Below, in pieces: positions 21,598 through 31,715 of a stretch of 64,000 nucleotides of DNA; within the stretch, counting starts at the first letter, position 1; each line of letters starts with the position of its first letter. Below the pieces are notes generated by a model. That model was not told where the DNA came from. It saw nothing but the letters and a program-made list of their open reading frames with translations, and did no database searches. Source of the stretch: Artemisia argyi (Eukaryota; Streptophyta; Magnoliopsida; Asterales; Asteraceae). Made by a program: the position numbers and the translations under genes. Location of the stretch: NCBI GenBank assembly GCA_030686995.1, contig CM060688.1, positions 202,840,718 to 202,904,717 of the forward strand, read 5' to 3'.

Positions 21598-23294
21598 CTA
21601 CCCACTAATCTAACTAAGTTATAAAACCATAATTAAGGGTAATAGAACAGTAAACTGTAGCAAATAACAACAAGAAAGTAGAAGTGCAATAATCAAGGGT
21701 GTTACTTACACTTAGCTCCAGGTAATGATGTACTGAACCAAGAACCACAATACCCTATACCTCCCCTGAGGTTTCTAACACCTTACAATTCCACAATCCA
21801 CCATTAACCAAGCCTGTGTTGCCTTGAATGCTAATTTTTTATTTTCTTATTTATTTTCCTGGAATTTTTGTATTTTTCAGCTTTTAAACTAACACTATTC
21901 TAAATGCTTGTAAACCTTTTAAAAACTTATTAATAAGCTAAAACAAGCTCAAAGGGGCAGAGATTGACAGATTTAAACAATTTATAAACTAAAATGGAAT
22001 TTTCAAATTAAAACCTCAAATATTAAAGTAGAACTGAATAATAGAAATTAAGGTGATACAGAGTTTTTATTACACTAATCCGACTGATTACAATACTTTT
22101 TAAACTGAAAAGAACAACTAAGAAGGAAAATTATACTAATTCGACATTGTTTCAAATTCAGCTAAACTAACTACTACAACACACACTTCATTCCTCATTT
22201 TCTTTTTCTTTATGACCACTGGTGGACTTCTTTGACTTTCCCACACTTTCCTGAGCCTTTTGATTGTCTCCAATTGATCTCAGCCGTCCAATATGGTTTT
22301 GGCGGGAAATTTGGTATTTGGCAGGTTTGAGGTTGAGTGTGAGGTTTTTGAGGAATTAATTGTTGTTTGGATGGTATTGGAGGCTAAGGGAACAATGTAT
22401 GGGTGAGTGAGAAGAGTTGGTGAAGGTGGGGGAGGGGCACAATGTTGCAGGCTCAAGTGGAAAGGGAGAAGGTGGAGGGTGTTGACTAGGTTTGACTGAG
22501 GGAGGGATAATATTAAAAACGGGGTGTTTTATTTTATTTGTGGAGTGGGCCGGTTTATGGTTGGGCTTTGGGGTTTACATGGATCAGGGGGTGGGTTTGT
22601 TTATTTGGGTTTGGTTTAAAATAGCAAAGGGTCCGTTTGTTTTGTAACTTAGAAATACCACAAGGACGAAAGTTGTAAAAACTTAAACATGAGGGGCTGA
22701 ATTTGCCCACCTTCCAAATTATAATCCCAAGGGTCATTCCTGCCATCTTTTAATAGTACAAGGACCACAAATAAAATTTTTATTTTAAAAACACCCAATG
22801 ACCATTTTTGTAAATTTGAAAAGTTGAGGGACCTTTTCTGTCAATTGCCCAAACTTATGATCCAAGTGCTATTTGTGATAACTTTGACTTTCCAAGGACC
22901 AGAAATGATTTTTCTTCCAAAAATATCCCACCAGGGACCAAATCTGTCAATTTCTGAAACTCGAGGGACCAAAACTGTAAATTCTCAAAACTTTTCAGAT
23001 TTTTCACCAAAGGACTAAATATGACAACTTATGATTTCAAAAGGACCTTTGGTGATAATTTTCCATATTTTGAATGACCAAGGACTAGTTTTGACATTTA
23101 ATGAAAGTTGGGGGACTGAAACTGCCAATTTTGCAAACTTTGTACGTTTTTCATCTGTTTTTACTCGTTTTGCATCTAAAACATATAAAACACAATTTTG
23201 AAATATTTTCAGTATTTTGATGCATTACTGAGTGTTTTTGTATGTTTTGCAATTCAGATTTGACCAAAAATGATGAGTGTTTGAGCACTCATCA
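21598..23294. mobile_element. Unclassified noncoding element, right part
   Basis: Continuation of 758-2797. On the minus strand a poly(A)-signal-like AATAAAAACTC sits near 22070, suggesting reverse orientation. From about 22620 to 23140 a degenerate motif of the type agggaccaaaactgt recurs every ~35-60 bp on the plus strand. It ends in a perfect hairpin (tgatgagtg...cactcatca) at 23271-23294. No coding sequence was found. Confidence 0.35.
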
Positions 23295-23511
23295 GCCACC
23301 TCGGCGGTATGGCCAATGGCATGGCTTTCGCGGTAATATAGGATTTGGAGGTATGGGATTGTGACGTTGTAAAATGTAACCGTTGGGAGGGTTTTTGGAT
23401 ATTATTGGTGGGAGGTATGAAAAAGGCATGGTTGCCACTAAAAAAGGGTTGGGAGGTATGAAAAAAGTATCAATGAGGTGGAATGATATTATTGGTGGAA
23501 AACATAGCAAG
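23295..23511. other. Right arm of the interrupted fold-back segment
   Basis: Sequence absent from intact tandem units 1 and 2. Its first bases (ggcggtatggcca) pair with the left arm at about 729-747. The flanks of the large insertion read gccgcctc (750-757) and gccacctc (23295-23302), which could be an 8 bp duplication with one mismatch. Unit homology resumes at about 23512 (aagggtctcattt). Confidence 0.35.
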
Positions 23512-24180
23512 GGTCTCATTTAAGCAATTTTGCAGCTATTATCCCAGAAAAAATAGCTCTTTTCTATTTGGAGAGGAGTTTGGTTGAGGAGCTTTTGAAA
23601 GAAAACTCATAGGTAGTTACAACCGGATAATATCAAATCCGAAAGATTTATCTCAGATGAACTCCAATCAACTTCATCCAGGCATGTTGAAGTTCCTATA
23701 TTTACTGGAGTCTTGATTTCTTTAATTTCCATAGAATATTTTTGACAAGTAAAAAAATTGATAATCATTCCTATCTCTAAAATAGTTCAATATCAATTTT
23801 ATTATTGCTTGAATGTGTTCCAAGTAGGAGCAATTTTATGATAGTTGTATCGTTAGTTTCTTATTGTTATTGTGGCCTTTTCTTAATATGCAAGGGTAGA
23901 AAGAATACCTGGAAATGGTAATGTACCTGAAAGTGCTCAGTATTATGTATCAACTCTATCTGATAGATTTAACATGATTCTCTTATGTGATGGCTACTGA
24001 TCATTGTGTAATTAAAAAATGTTTAATTGTTGTTTGACAACCTAATACTTCTTAAAATACTATTGACTCTGGGTGTTCTATAAACTGAAATCGAAGAAAC
24101 GGAATGCGAATCCGGGTGTTCGTGTTATTCACGGAAAGATATATGATTTGAAAAATGGAACCCACTTGAATTTGACTCAT
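23512..24180. repeat. 3.4 kb tandem unit, copy 0 (right part)
   Basis: Matches 44440-45130 and 47860-48550. Ends in gtaca (24181-24185), where the copia element inserted; the array resumes at 41763. Contains a damaged copy of the Plus-3-like exon. A short frame from 24073 (FYKLKSKKRNANPG) also recurs in the other units, but I do not recognise it. Confidence 0.85.
23536..23681 (+). pseudogene. Plus-3-domain-like exon relic, unit 0
   Basis: Homologous to the 165 bp exon at 44468-44632 but 19 bp shorter, which shifts the frame, and its 5' splice site reads GC instead of GT. It retains the acceptor TTTTGCAG. Nonfunctional. Confidence 0.5.
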
Positions 24181-24185
24181 GTACA

Positions 24186-24901
24186 TGTTGGAAAATTTAG
24201 TGCACTTGAGGGTTTAGTTCAAACCTGGCAATGGGTCAGGAGGTACGGAGTGTACACCCCTCAAGTCCCTGAACACCCTGGCTCATATAGTGGTTAAGTG
24301 TTATTTAGTATCTGATGAAGTTCAGTGAGTTCACTCTTTGAGGGAGTGATACTCTGGACAGAATGGTATTCATCAGGATGATGAGTTCAGCTCTCATCAA
24401 GGAGTTGTCATGTCCTCAGGGACTAGCTCATCAGTAAGTATAACGAACTCACTGTACTGAATTCAAACTTGATTAGTAACTGTTTTGACCTATTCTAGTG
24501 GTAGTTATAACTGCATTAATGACCATGTTTAATTGGTCATGTAACCACTAATAGCTACAATTATGGAGGCAAATTAAGTGGGATTAATGGGCCGTTAATC
24601 ACTCTTAATTCCATTGACTAGGGTTGAGTAATATTACCTATAAATAGGTAAATCAATTGATGCATGAAAAGACACAGAAAACACATAACACTTATACACG
24701 AAGGGTTATTGATTTGTGCCTAAATCACTAACAACATTTTGTCTTATCCCAAGTAGATATTCGTGATACCCAGGCATTAGGGTCGAATAGTTTACTTTGG
24801 AAAGTGATAAGACGATTTCAAGTGATATCTGGTAACCTTAATTGGTACGTAGTTAGGCTATTGATTATCTTCACCCTGTTGTGGGCTCACAACCACCAAC
24901 A
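24186..24901 (+). repeat. Copia A 5' LTR
   Basis: 716 bp, TGTTGG...CCAACA. TATAAATA at 24639-24646 gives a plausible core promoter, so transcripts should start near 24670-24680. Sequences at 24786-24799 and 24856-24869 are complementary to the region just after the LTR. Confidence 0.9.
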
Positions 24902-24935
24902 ATCAAAGTAAACTATTTTGTGATAATCAATGGCT
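24784..24935 (+). promoter_or_regulatory. Predicted leader pseudoknot spanning LTR end, primer-site region and gag start
   Basis: aatagtttactttg (24786-24799) is perfectly complementary to caaagtaaactatt (24904-24917). attgattatc (24860-24869) is complementary to gataatcaat (24922-24931) and extends with C-G, G-C and G-T pairs to 24856/24935. The strand order a-b-a'-b' is that of a pseudoknot. The second helix covers the gag ATG at 24930. The usual tRNA-Met site (TGGTATCAGAG) is absent after this LTR. The structure is drawn by eye and untested. Confidence 0.5.
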
Positions 24936-25913
24936 GCTGCTATGAGGCATATAGCTGCTAACTTTTCCAAATTGGAAAAGTTTGAAGGTGTCGATTTCAG
25001 AAGATGGAAAAAGAAGATGCACTTCTTGCTGTCAAGCATGAATGTGGTGTATTTTCTTAGCACTGCTATTCCTGAAGATCATGGGGATGATGCTACTGTG
25101 GAACAGATAAGGAAAAGAAACAAATGGGAGAATGATGACTATGTATGCAGAGGTTTAATTCTCAATGGTATGTCTGATTCTCTCTTTGACATTTATAAGA
25201 ATGTTGAATCTTCTAAAGAACTATGGGATTCCTTGGATGCCAAATATATGGCTGAGGATGCTTCAAGTAAGAAGTTTCTTGTCAGTAATTTCACAAATTA
25301 CAAAATGACTGATTCAAGACCATTCATGGAAAAATACAATGAACTTCTTGGAATACTTGGAAGGTTATAACAACACAAAATGAACATGGATGAGGCTATT
25401 TCAGTCTCTTGTATCATTGACAAACTCCCTCCTTCTTGTAAAGATTTCAAGCATACCTTGAAACATAAGAAGGAAGAACTGACACTCGTTCAGTTGGGTA
25501 GTCACCTGCGTATTGAGGAATCCCTCAGGGTGCAGGATAATGACAAGCCAAAGAGTAGCAATACTACTGGTGCATCTGTTGTCAATATGATGGAACATAA
25601 CAATTCCACCAGGTACAATGACAACAAAGGCAAACGTAAACATCATGATAACACAAGGGTTGATCCTAACAAAAAGGCAACACCTACTTGTTGGAAATGT
25701 GGCAAATCTGTTCATATTAAAAGGGATTGCAAAGGTGTTAAGATTGGAGGTAAATCCAATGGTTCAGGCACTAGTGGTTCAGGGAGTGGAGGTCCTTCCA
25801 ACTCACTGAAAGGTCAGAATATGTTTAATGAATCTCTTCAGGTTTATTATGTTACATATGTATCTGAATCTAACTATGTGCAGGATGATGATGTTGCGTG
25901 GTGGGTTGACTCT
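24930..25913 (+). pseudogene. Copia A gag and start of protease (broken by stop and by gypsy B)
   Basis: ATG at 24930 is only 28 bp after the LTR. The first part (LEKFEGVDFRRWKKKMHFLL ... KELWDSLDAKY) is a copia-type Gag (UBN2/gag-polypeptide-like). A TAA ending at 25370 interrupts it; the same frame resumes and continues to the CCHC knuckle CWKCGKSVHIKRDC and on to the protease. The frame is cut at WWVDS by gypsy B, directly in the catalytic DSGA codons; the rest (GATVHV) is at 37494. Gag would coat the RNA. The stop and insertion make this copy inactive. Confidence 0.85.
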
Positions 25914-28900
25914 CGTCACAACTCGTAATTTCCGGTCATTTTCCAAACCTCGACAATTTACTATTCACAAGTTACTATTCATCATTTACTATTCATTGAT
26001 CACTATTCATCGTTTTTGAGGTCAATTCGACATTCTGAGAAGCGTTCAGAAATTTTACTATTCACTTGACACTATTCATTTCCGAGAGAAAACCACTATT
26101 CACGTGCATTACTCATGTCATCGTAAACCTAGTTTACGGGTATTCAAAAATTCGCGTAACCGTATTGGTTCAGGAGCGAATTCATGCATTATCATTGGGA
26201 CATTTCATACAGACTAGAAATAGTCTGCATATCATCTTTATGGCACTTGCATACTATTCCATTCGTAGGGTATTCAAATTATATTTTTAATATAATTAAC
26301 GAATTACGTATGTTTATTTTTAAATAAACACTAATACGCGAACTATAAATGTGACTAACACGTCCAACACTCCCGATTATGATCCCAATATATTTTTATA
26401 TTCATTTTTATAATATAAAAATTATAATATTAATTTACCCGGTATTTGGGATATTTATTTCAATTATTAACTTAAGTTTACTAAAATTTCGACGGTTTTC
26501 GTAGAAATTAAACTATAATTATCTAAACATCCAATAATTTTTCCCAACCTATTTTTATAATTTTTATAACTTTATTATGACCCGGTTAACTCCGTTAAAA
26601 TTTATTTTTAGTTAACCCGGTACCCGGTACACTTTAAAACTACAACTAAACACATAATAATACATAATACACCAAAAAGTCTACACATTCATTCCCCCCC
26701 CTCCAATTGCCGCCACCCCCCCCCTTGCTTTTCTTACACACCATTGAAAATTTATACTAACTCTCATTAATACAAGGTACCTTTTGTCTATGATAAAAAT
26801 ATACATAAATTACACACCATATACTAGCTACTTTAACCTCATTTCATCAATTACAACTAGATATATTTCTTCTCTTTTCTCTCTTGCTCTATGACCGACC
26901 ACCACAAGACCATAAGGAGGAATCATAAAATTTCAAGATCAAGTATATTAGTTAGTGTATTTTGTACTCCTTTTTGAGTTTTGAAAGATAAACTCAAGGT
27001 GTATTTAGGTTTTTTCATCCTCAAATCTCTTCCATCCTTCAAGTAAGTATAAGAAACTCATTTTTAATAATTTTACCAAGTTTATACAAGATCCATATGA
27101 TATATATACTAGATCTACATGCATATGCAATTTATACCACTTTATTTTACAAACTTATAACTTTTGAGCCCTAGAAGTGATTTTTTGGTTAGATCCTTGT
27201 TAGATCTACTTGGTTGTGATGTTTAGGAACCCATGACACCCTAAGAAGGTGTATGGTAGGATTAGATTAGTTTTGTGGTGATTGAAAGTGGTTTGAATGA
27301 AGATGGAACTAGATTAGAACCCTAGATATGGTTTTTGAAACATTTGAAATACCTACTGTCCCTATTTTCATTTCGTGGGAAAATCAGTGGTTGATGGCTA
27401 ATTTTTACCAAAGATTTAGAAAATACTTTTAAAAACGAAACTTTAGGCGAAAGAACGGATTAAAACGAGCTTATAACGAAGGAGTTATGATTTTTGCAAA
27501 TTTAACGACGAAAACTATTTTATAAAAAAACTGCTTGCTGTTTGGCAGATTTCGACGTACAAATAGAGGCATTAAACGTAACCTAGAGGAGCCGAGTTAT
27601 CAAAAATATACTAGTATATACAAAAACGAATCCGTGGATATAAAGAACGAAGGAAATGAACCTATAACGACCAAGTTATACCTGTTTTAACATCGTCAAA
27701 ACTATATATATATATATATATTTGGTCACAAATAGAAATAATAACTTACGTACTAAAAGGGTATATTTTTCTAGAAACATTACTAAGGGCTATATTCTTA
27801 ACAAACGAATACGTATGACCCGAGAGAATATTTATACGACTTAACGACGTTAGTCTAAGGTTTTGATACTTGGAATATAACGCTAACATTTTCGTACGAG
27901 ATAATACAACAAGTTATATACTTCTCTAAATGGACTTATTTTTCCTAAGTATGGAAACTATTTTACCATGACGATAACTAGTATTTCCAAATTACGAGTG
28001 GTATGAGTATCATGTGCATGTGCATTCATTTCATTACGGTTTGATCTAAGTTAGATCACGATTATTCATTTAGGTTGCGGCTAGTGTTCGCGCCTCGTTG
28101 TCCCGACTACATTTCCATCATTGTACCATCTTTGTACCATCCTTTCGAGGTGAGTTCTCATAGCCCCGTTTTTAGTACTTATTTGATTTTAAATCCCACG
28201 GGGGAGAATACATTGCACAATTATTTTTGTACATGCCCAAGTATTAAATTCCATACATTGCTTAAGTTGTTAGTACTATCACTTCAAGTCCCCTTATTAT
28301 CATGGACCGTTAATTATATTGCCAAGCGAGAGTGAGTGGATAGATCTATCGAGGGTGACTCCTCCATTCGTGTTTGGGTTGCTCCATAAGGAAAACGAAT
28401 GCATTTCATGTGTGAATATTTAGAGTGCCTGATAAACACTCCTTTGGGGCCAATTTTAGTACGTCGAGCTTCGGTGCCATGAGCTTAAGAGACAATGTAG
28501 CACTTTTGACATTTTAGTACTTTACTTTATACTTGTGGTTATTGTACATACGATTTAACTATAAACCTATGATTATTCACCAACATTCGTGTTGACCGTT
28601 TTTCGCAATGTATTTCTCAGGTTATTAAGGTAGCTCATGTTGCATACATTTGGACCTTCATGGAGTCGCGGAGTCGACGCGTCTCACCATATTTTCTGCA
28701 CTTATGAAACGTTTGATCTTGTTGAACTTATTTTAACTATATTGGCAAACTCTTTGGGACCTAAGCTTTGTAAACTCTGAATGTTTTAATGATCAAACGT
28801 TGTATTTTCTAAACGACACTTTAGGTCGTTCAATATAACTGTAACTATGGTGCTATGACAGTCACCCCCAGGTATTCCATTCCGCTGCCATTCAGGTATT

Positions 28901-28914
28901 TTGGGGGTGTGACA
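25914..28914 (+). repeat. Gypsy B 5' LTR (3001 bp)
   Basis: Exact same length as the 3' LTR. The first base is C instead of T. The first ~190 bp hold seven copies of ACTATTCA. A (TA)n tract lies at about 27706-27720 and C-runs at about 26694-26724. No protein-coding gene: the 86-codon frame at 28075-28335 recurs in the 3' LTR only because the LTRs are near-identical. Confidence 0.9.
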
Positions 28915-28917
28915 GAT

Positions 28918-28929
28918 TGGTACCAGAGC
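28918..28929 (+). other. Gypsy B primer binding site
   Basis: TGGTACCAGAGC, four bases after the 5' LTR, one base from the TGGTATCAGAGC complement of initiator tRNA-Met used by many plant LTR retrotransposons. Confidence 0.8.
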
Positions 28930-29110
28930 TAAGGTTATAGCGAACTAGGATGTATCTTGGACCCTAGACTATAACCACATCATCATAGCATCTCATCATT
29001 TCATCATAGGTGCATATTCACTATACATGTTGCTTTACGCACACACTGTACGAGTTATTCATACCCATACTCATATATATATGATTATATTGACCTGGTT
29101 CACAAGTGAC

Positions 29111-29765
29111 ATGTCTTCAGATACCCACGCTGTTATCCTTTCGTCGGATTCCGACATTGAAGATGCCTTGTCATCTTCCACTACCATTATACCACCAGTT
29201 GCGCGTATACCACCATTAGCACTATTGATTTGTTATAGGAATAAGGTTTTCCTATCATTTAACCTATACATAGAATGCCGTTTGGTAGAGTATTTAGACT
29301 TAATGGACTTATTAGGATGCTTATTACAAGGGAGATTGTATGTTTTCTTTCCTCCACTAGTAGGACGCTTACTAGTCAGGTACTACCACCACCGTTGGTT
29401 ACTTATTACACTATTGGTCGTCCCATAGTGCGTACTTCAGTTTTACCTCTTTGATGTCGCGAGATAGCGCGAAAGAGGGTAGTATCCCATTCACTATTAT
29501 CACCATTATCTCCTAACTCATCACTGGGATTTCATCGTCATCAATGTTATTCTCATCATTTAGAATACCACCATTGTCATTTCCCTTTTCCATTTCCACT
29601 TGCCACGAATTAGATAACGGCTTGTGGATAATACCAAGATTACAGACTCAACAGGAACATCCGCAGGTTCCTCAAGAATGGTTTAGAACCTACGCTATCT
29701 TGAACTTGATCGATGCACAACTACAGACACCACTTCAGGACTATCTCGACCTTATGATGCCATAA
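29111..29765 (+). pseudogene. Gypsy B gag N-terminal remnant
   Basis: From the ATG at 29111 the frame reads MSSDTHAVILSSDSDIEDAL, a Ser/Asp-rich start as in related gypsy Gags, followed by IIPPVARIPPLA. It then loses its reading frame, with stops and frame changes before the gag core at 30085. A later frame (about 29640-29765) also looks Gag-derived. It is probably the decayed N-terminal third of Gag; moderate certainty. Confidence 0.4.
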
Positions 29766-30084
29766 ACCTGATTTCACTTATAAGGACTACAGGAAGTCTT
29801 TAGACTAGACTTATATCTTTACTAACTGTTACTATTATCCTAGCCACGAGAGGTGTGGCATAGTTCGAAGAAACTTGTAGTATTTTGATTGTTGTACAAC
29901 GGAATCACCAAGTGTTGACTCTACCATATGGATATGGTTGTGCTATCTTTGATATTGGTCCATATAGACCGAAACTTTCATGTATTTTATTCATGTGTTA
30001 TGAATATGATGATTTTTATTACCTATAGATTCTCATGGACTCTTATGATTTGATGGAAATAGATTTAAGCAAACCACTCCAAGC

Positions 30085-31044
30085 ATGACGCAAACTGCTA
30101 TTGGACAATCCATTACCAGGAATGTAACTACCGCCCTCACCAAGGAACTTACTCACGTGGAATTTATGGGTTGTAATCCCCCCTCCTTTAGCGGAATTAG
30201 AGACACAAAGAAATTTCTCAAATGGTTCGAAGAAATAGAAACGATATTTCGATGTGGCGACTGTCGTAAGGAAGACAAGGTTAAGTTCGCCACATGCACT
30301 TTTCAGGATCTTGCCCAGGAATGGTGGACCACGCATGTTAAGATAGTAGGAGTTGATGATGCTTACTCACGCTCTTGGGAGGAACTAAGAAAGATGATGG
30401 GTATAGCCTTTTGTGTAAGAAGTGAATTACGAGCAATAGAACAGGAAGCACTAAACCTTACCATGGTAGGAGACGATGTTGTCAAGTATACTGCTCATTT
30501 TTATGAATTAGCTCGACTAGACCCTGCAATTGGTGAACCAGAAATTAAGAGACTTGAAAGGTATGTCGGAGGACTTTCTCCTGAAATTCGTATGTTGGTC
30601 ATCGCATGGGAACCCAATGCCATGTCTGAAGCTATCCAGATGGCAATTGAAGCAAAGGAACGCATAATTCGCGACAAGACATCAGGAAACAATAGTAACA
30701 ACAAGAGAAAATGGGTCGGTAATCTGGATGCTAATGCTTCTCAACAACCATTTAAGATACAACAAGTGGTGGAGACCCGTGCTGCTGGGTCAAGCCAAAA
30801 GAAAAAGTATATTGGTAAATTACCTGAGTGCAACAAGTGTCCGTTTCATCACAAAGGATCTTGCCCCTCTCAATGTAAGAACTGCCAAAAGGTCGGACAT
30901 GAAGCCAAGGACTGCAAGGCTCCCACCCTCGTAAAGCATCAGGAACTCACGGTAATCTGCCGTGAATGTGGAGTAGTGGGACACTTCAGGAGTAAATGCC
31001 CGGTGTTGAGAGACCGGAACTGGAGGAGGCATTTCATGTTGTAA
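30085..31044 (+). CDS. Gypsy B Gag core with two zinc knuckles
   Basis: A 319-codon open frame. Residues ~25-150 form a retrotransposon Gag domain (FLKWFEEIETIFRCGDC, DLAQEWWTTHV, YARLDP-like YELARLDPAIGEP). Two CCHC knuckles follow near the end: CKNCQKVGHEAKDC (about 264-277) and CRECGVVGHFRSKC (about 292-305). Gag packages the element RNA. The first Met may not be the native start, because a decayed N-terminal part lies upstream. The frame ends soon after the second knuckle without the usual link to protease. It is the only long frame left in the element. Confidence 0.75.
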   Translation: MTQTAIGQSITRNVTTALTKELTHVEFMGCNPPSFSGIRDTKKFLKWFEEIETIFRCGDCRKEDKVKFATCTFQDLAQEWWTTHVKIVGVDDAYSRSWEELRKMMGIAFCVRSELRAIEQEALNLTMVGDDVVKYTAHFYELARLDPAIGEPEIKRLERYVGGLSPEIRMLVIAWEPNAMSEAIQMAIEAKERIIRDKTSGNNSNNKRKWVGNLDANASQQPFKIQQVVETRAAGSSQKKKYIGKLPECNKCPFHHKGSCPSQCKNCQKVGHEAKDCKAPTLVKHQELTVICRECGVVGHFRSKCPVLRDRNWRRHFML

Positions 31045-31670
31045 AACCATAGTTGAGCCCTCTAGGGTTGTACTTTCTTTTGGGTACTTTCCATAAGTAC
31101 GTTGATGTAACCTAGTTGTATTAAGCACTTTCCTATCTAATGTAATGACTATCTTTTGTTATCTATGTGATAATCGTAACCTTCGCTTATTCCATCTTTT
31201 ATTGCAATTGTGCAATTTTCAGTCGTTTCGCAACATTTTGTCACTGTCTTACTAGAGATTAGGCCGATTTCGTTTTTAACGGATTAGTAGACTATTACCA
31301 TTCCATAGGATTTACCCATGTATCCAATACACCATTCAACGAATTTTGTTTCAAACTATTTTTACTACCCTATGGGGAAATTGTTTTACAGAATTTCTAA
31401 AGTATATTTTTTTTGTTGTTACCACTCTATAAACTAATTTTTTCTGATATTACGCCAAGTATTTAATATTATTACGCGAAACAATTCTTATGATACTTTG
31501 AAAAGAAATATCCAGAATACCATTTTTATAACAATGCGTTGAACCCCATCTAAAACTTTGAGAAAAGTAATACTATTTTGACTAAATCAAGCATCGCATC
31601 ATTAGTCCTCAACTATACATAGCCTGATCACCTATGTATACTTCAGGAAGGATTATGCCATGAAGGAAAT

Positions 31671-31715
<45 letters not shown>

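Noticed and set aside
23271..23294. Helitron 3' terminus
   Set aside because: A hairpin is present, but no CTRR end directly after it, no 5' TC end at 758, and the insertion is not between A and T.
28075..28335. 86-codon frame that is conserved at 36649-36909
   Set aside because: Conservation only reflects the near-identity of the two young LTRs; no protein features.
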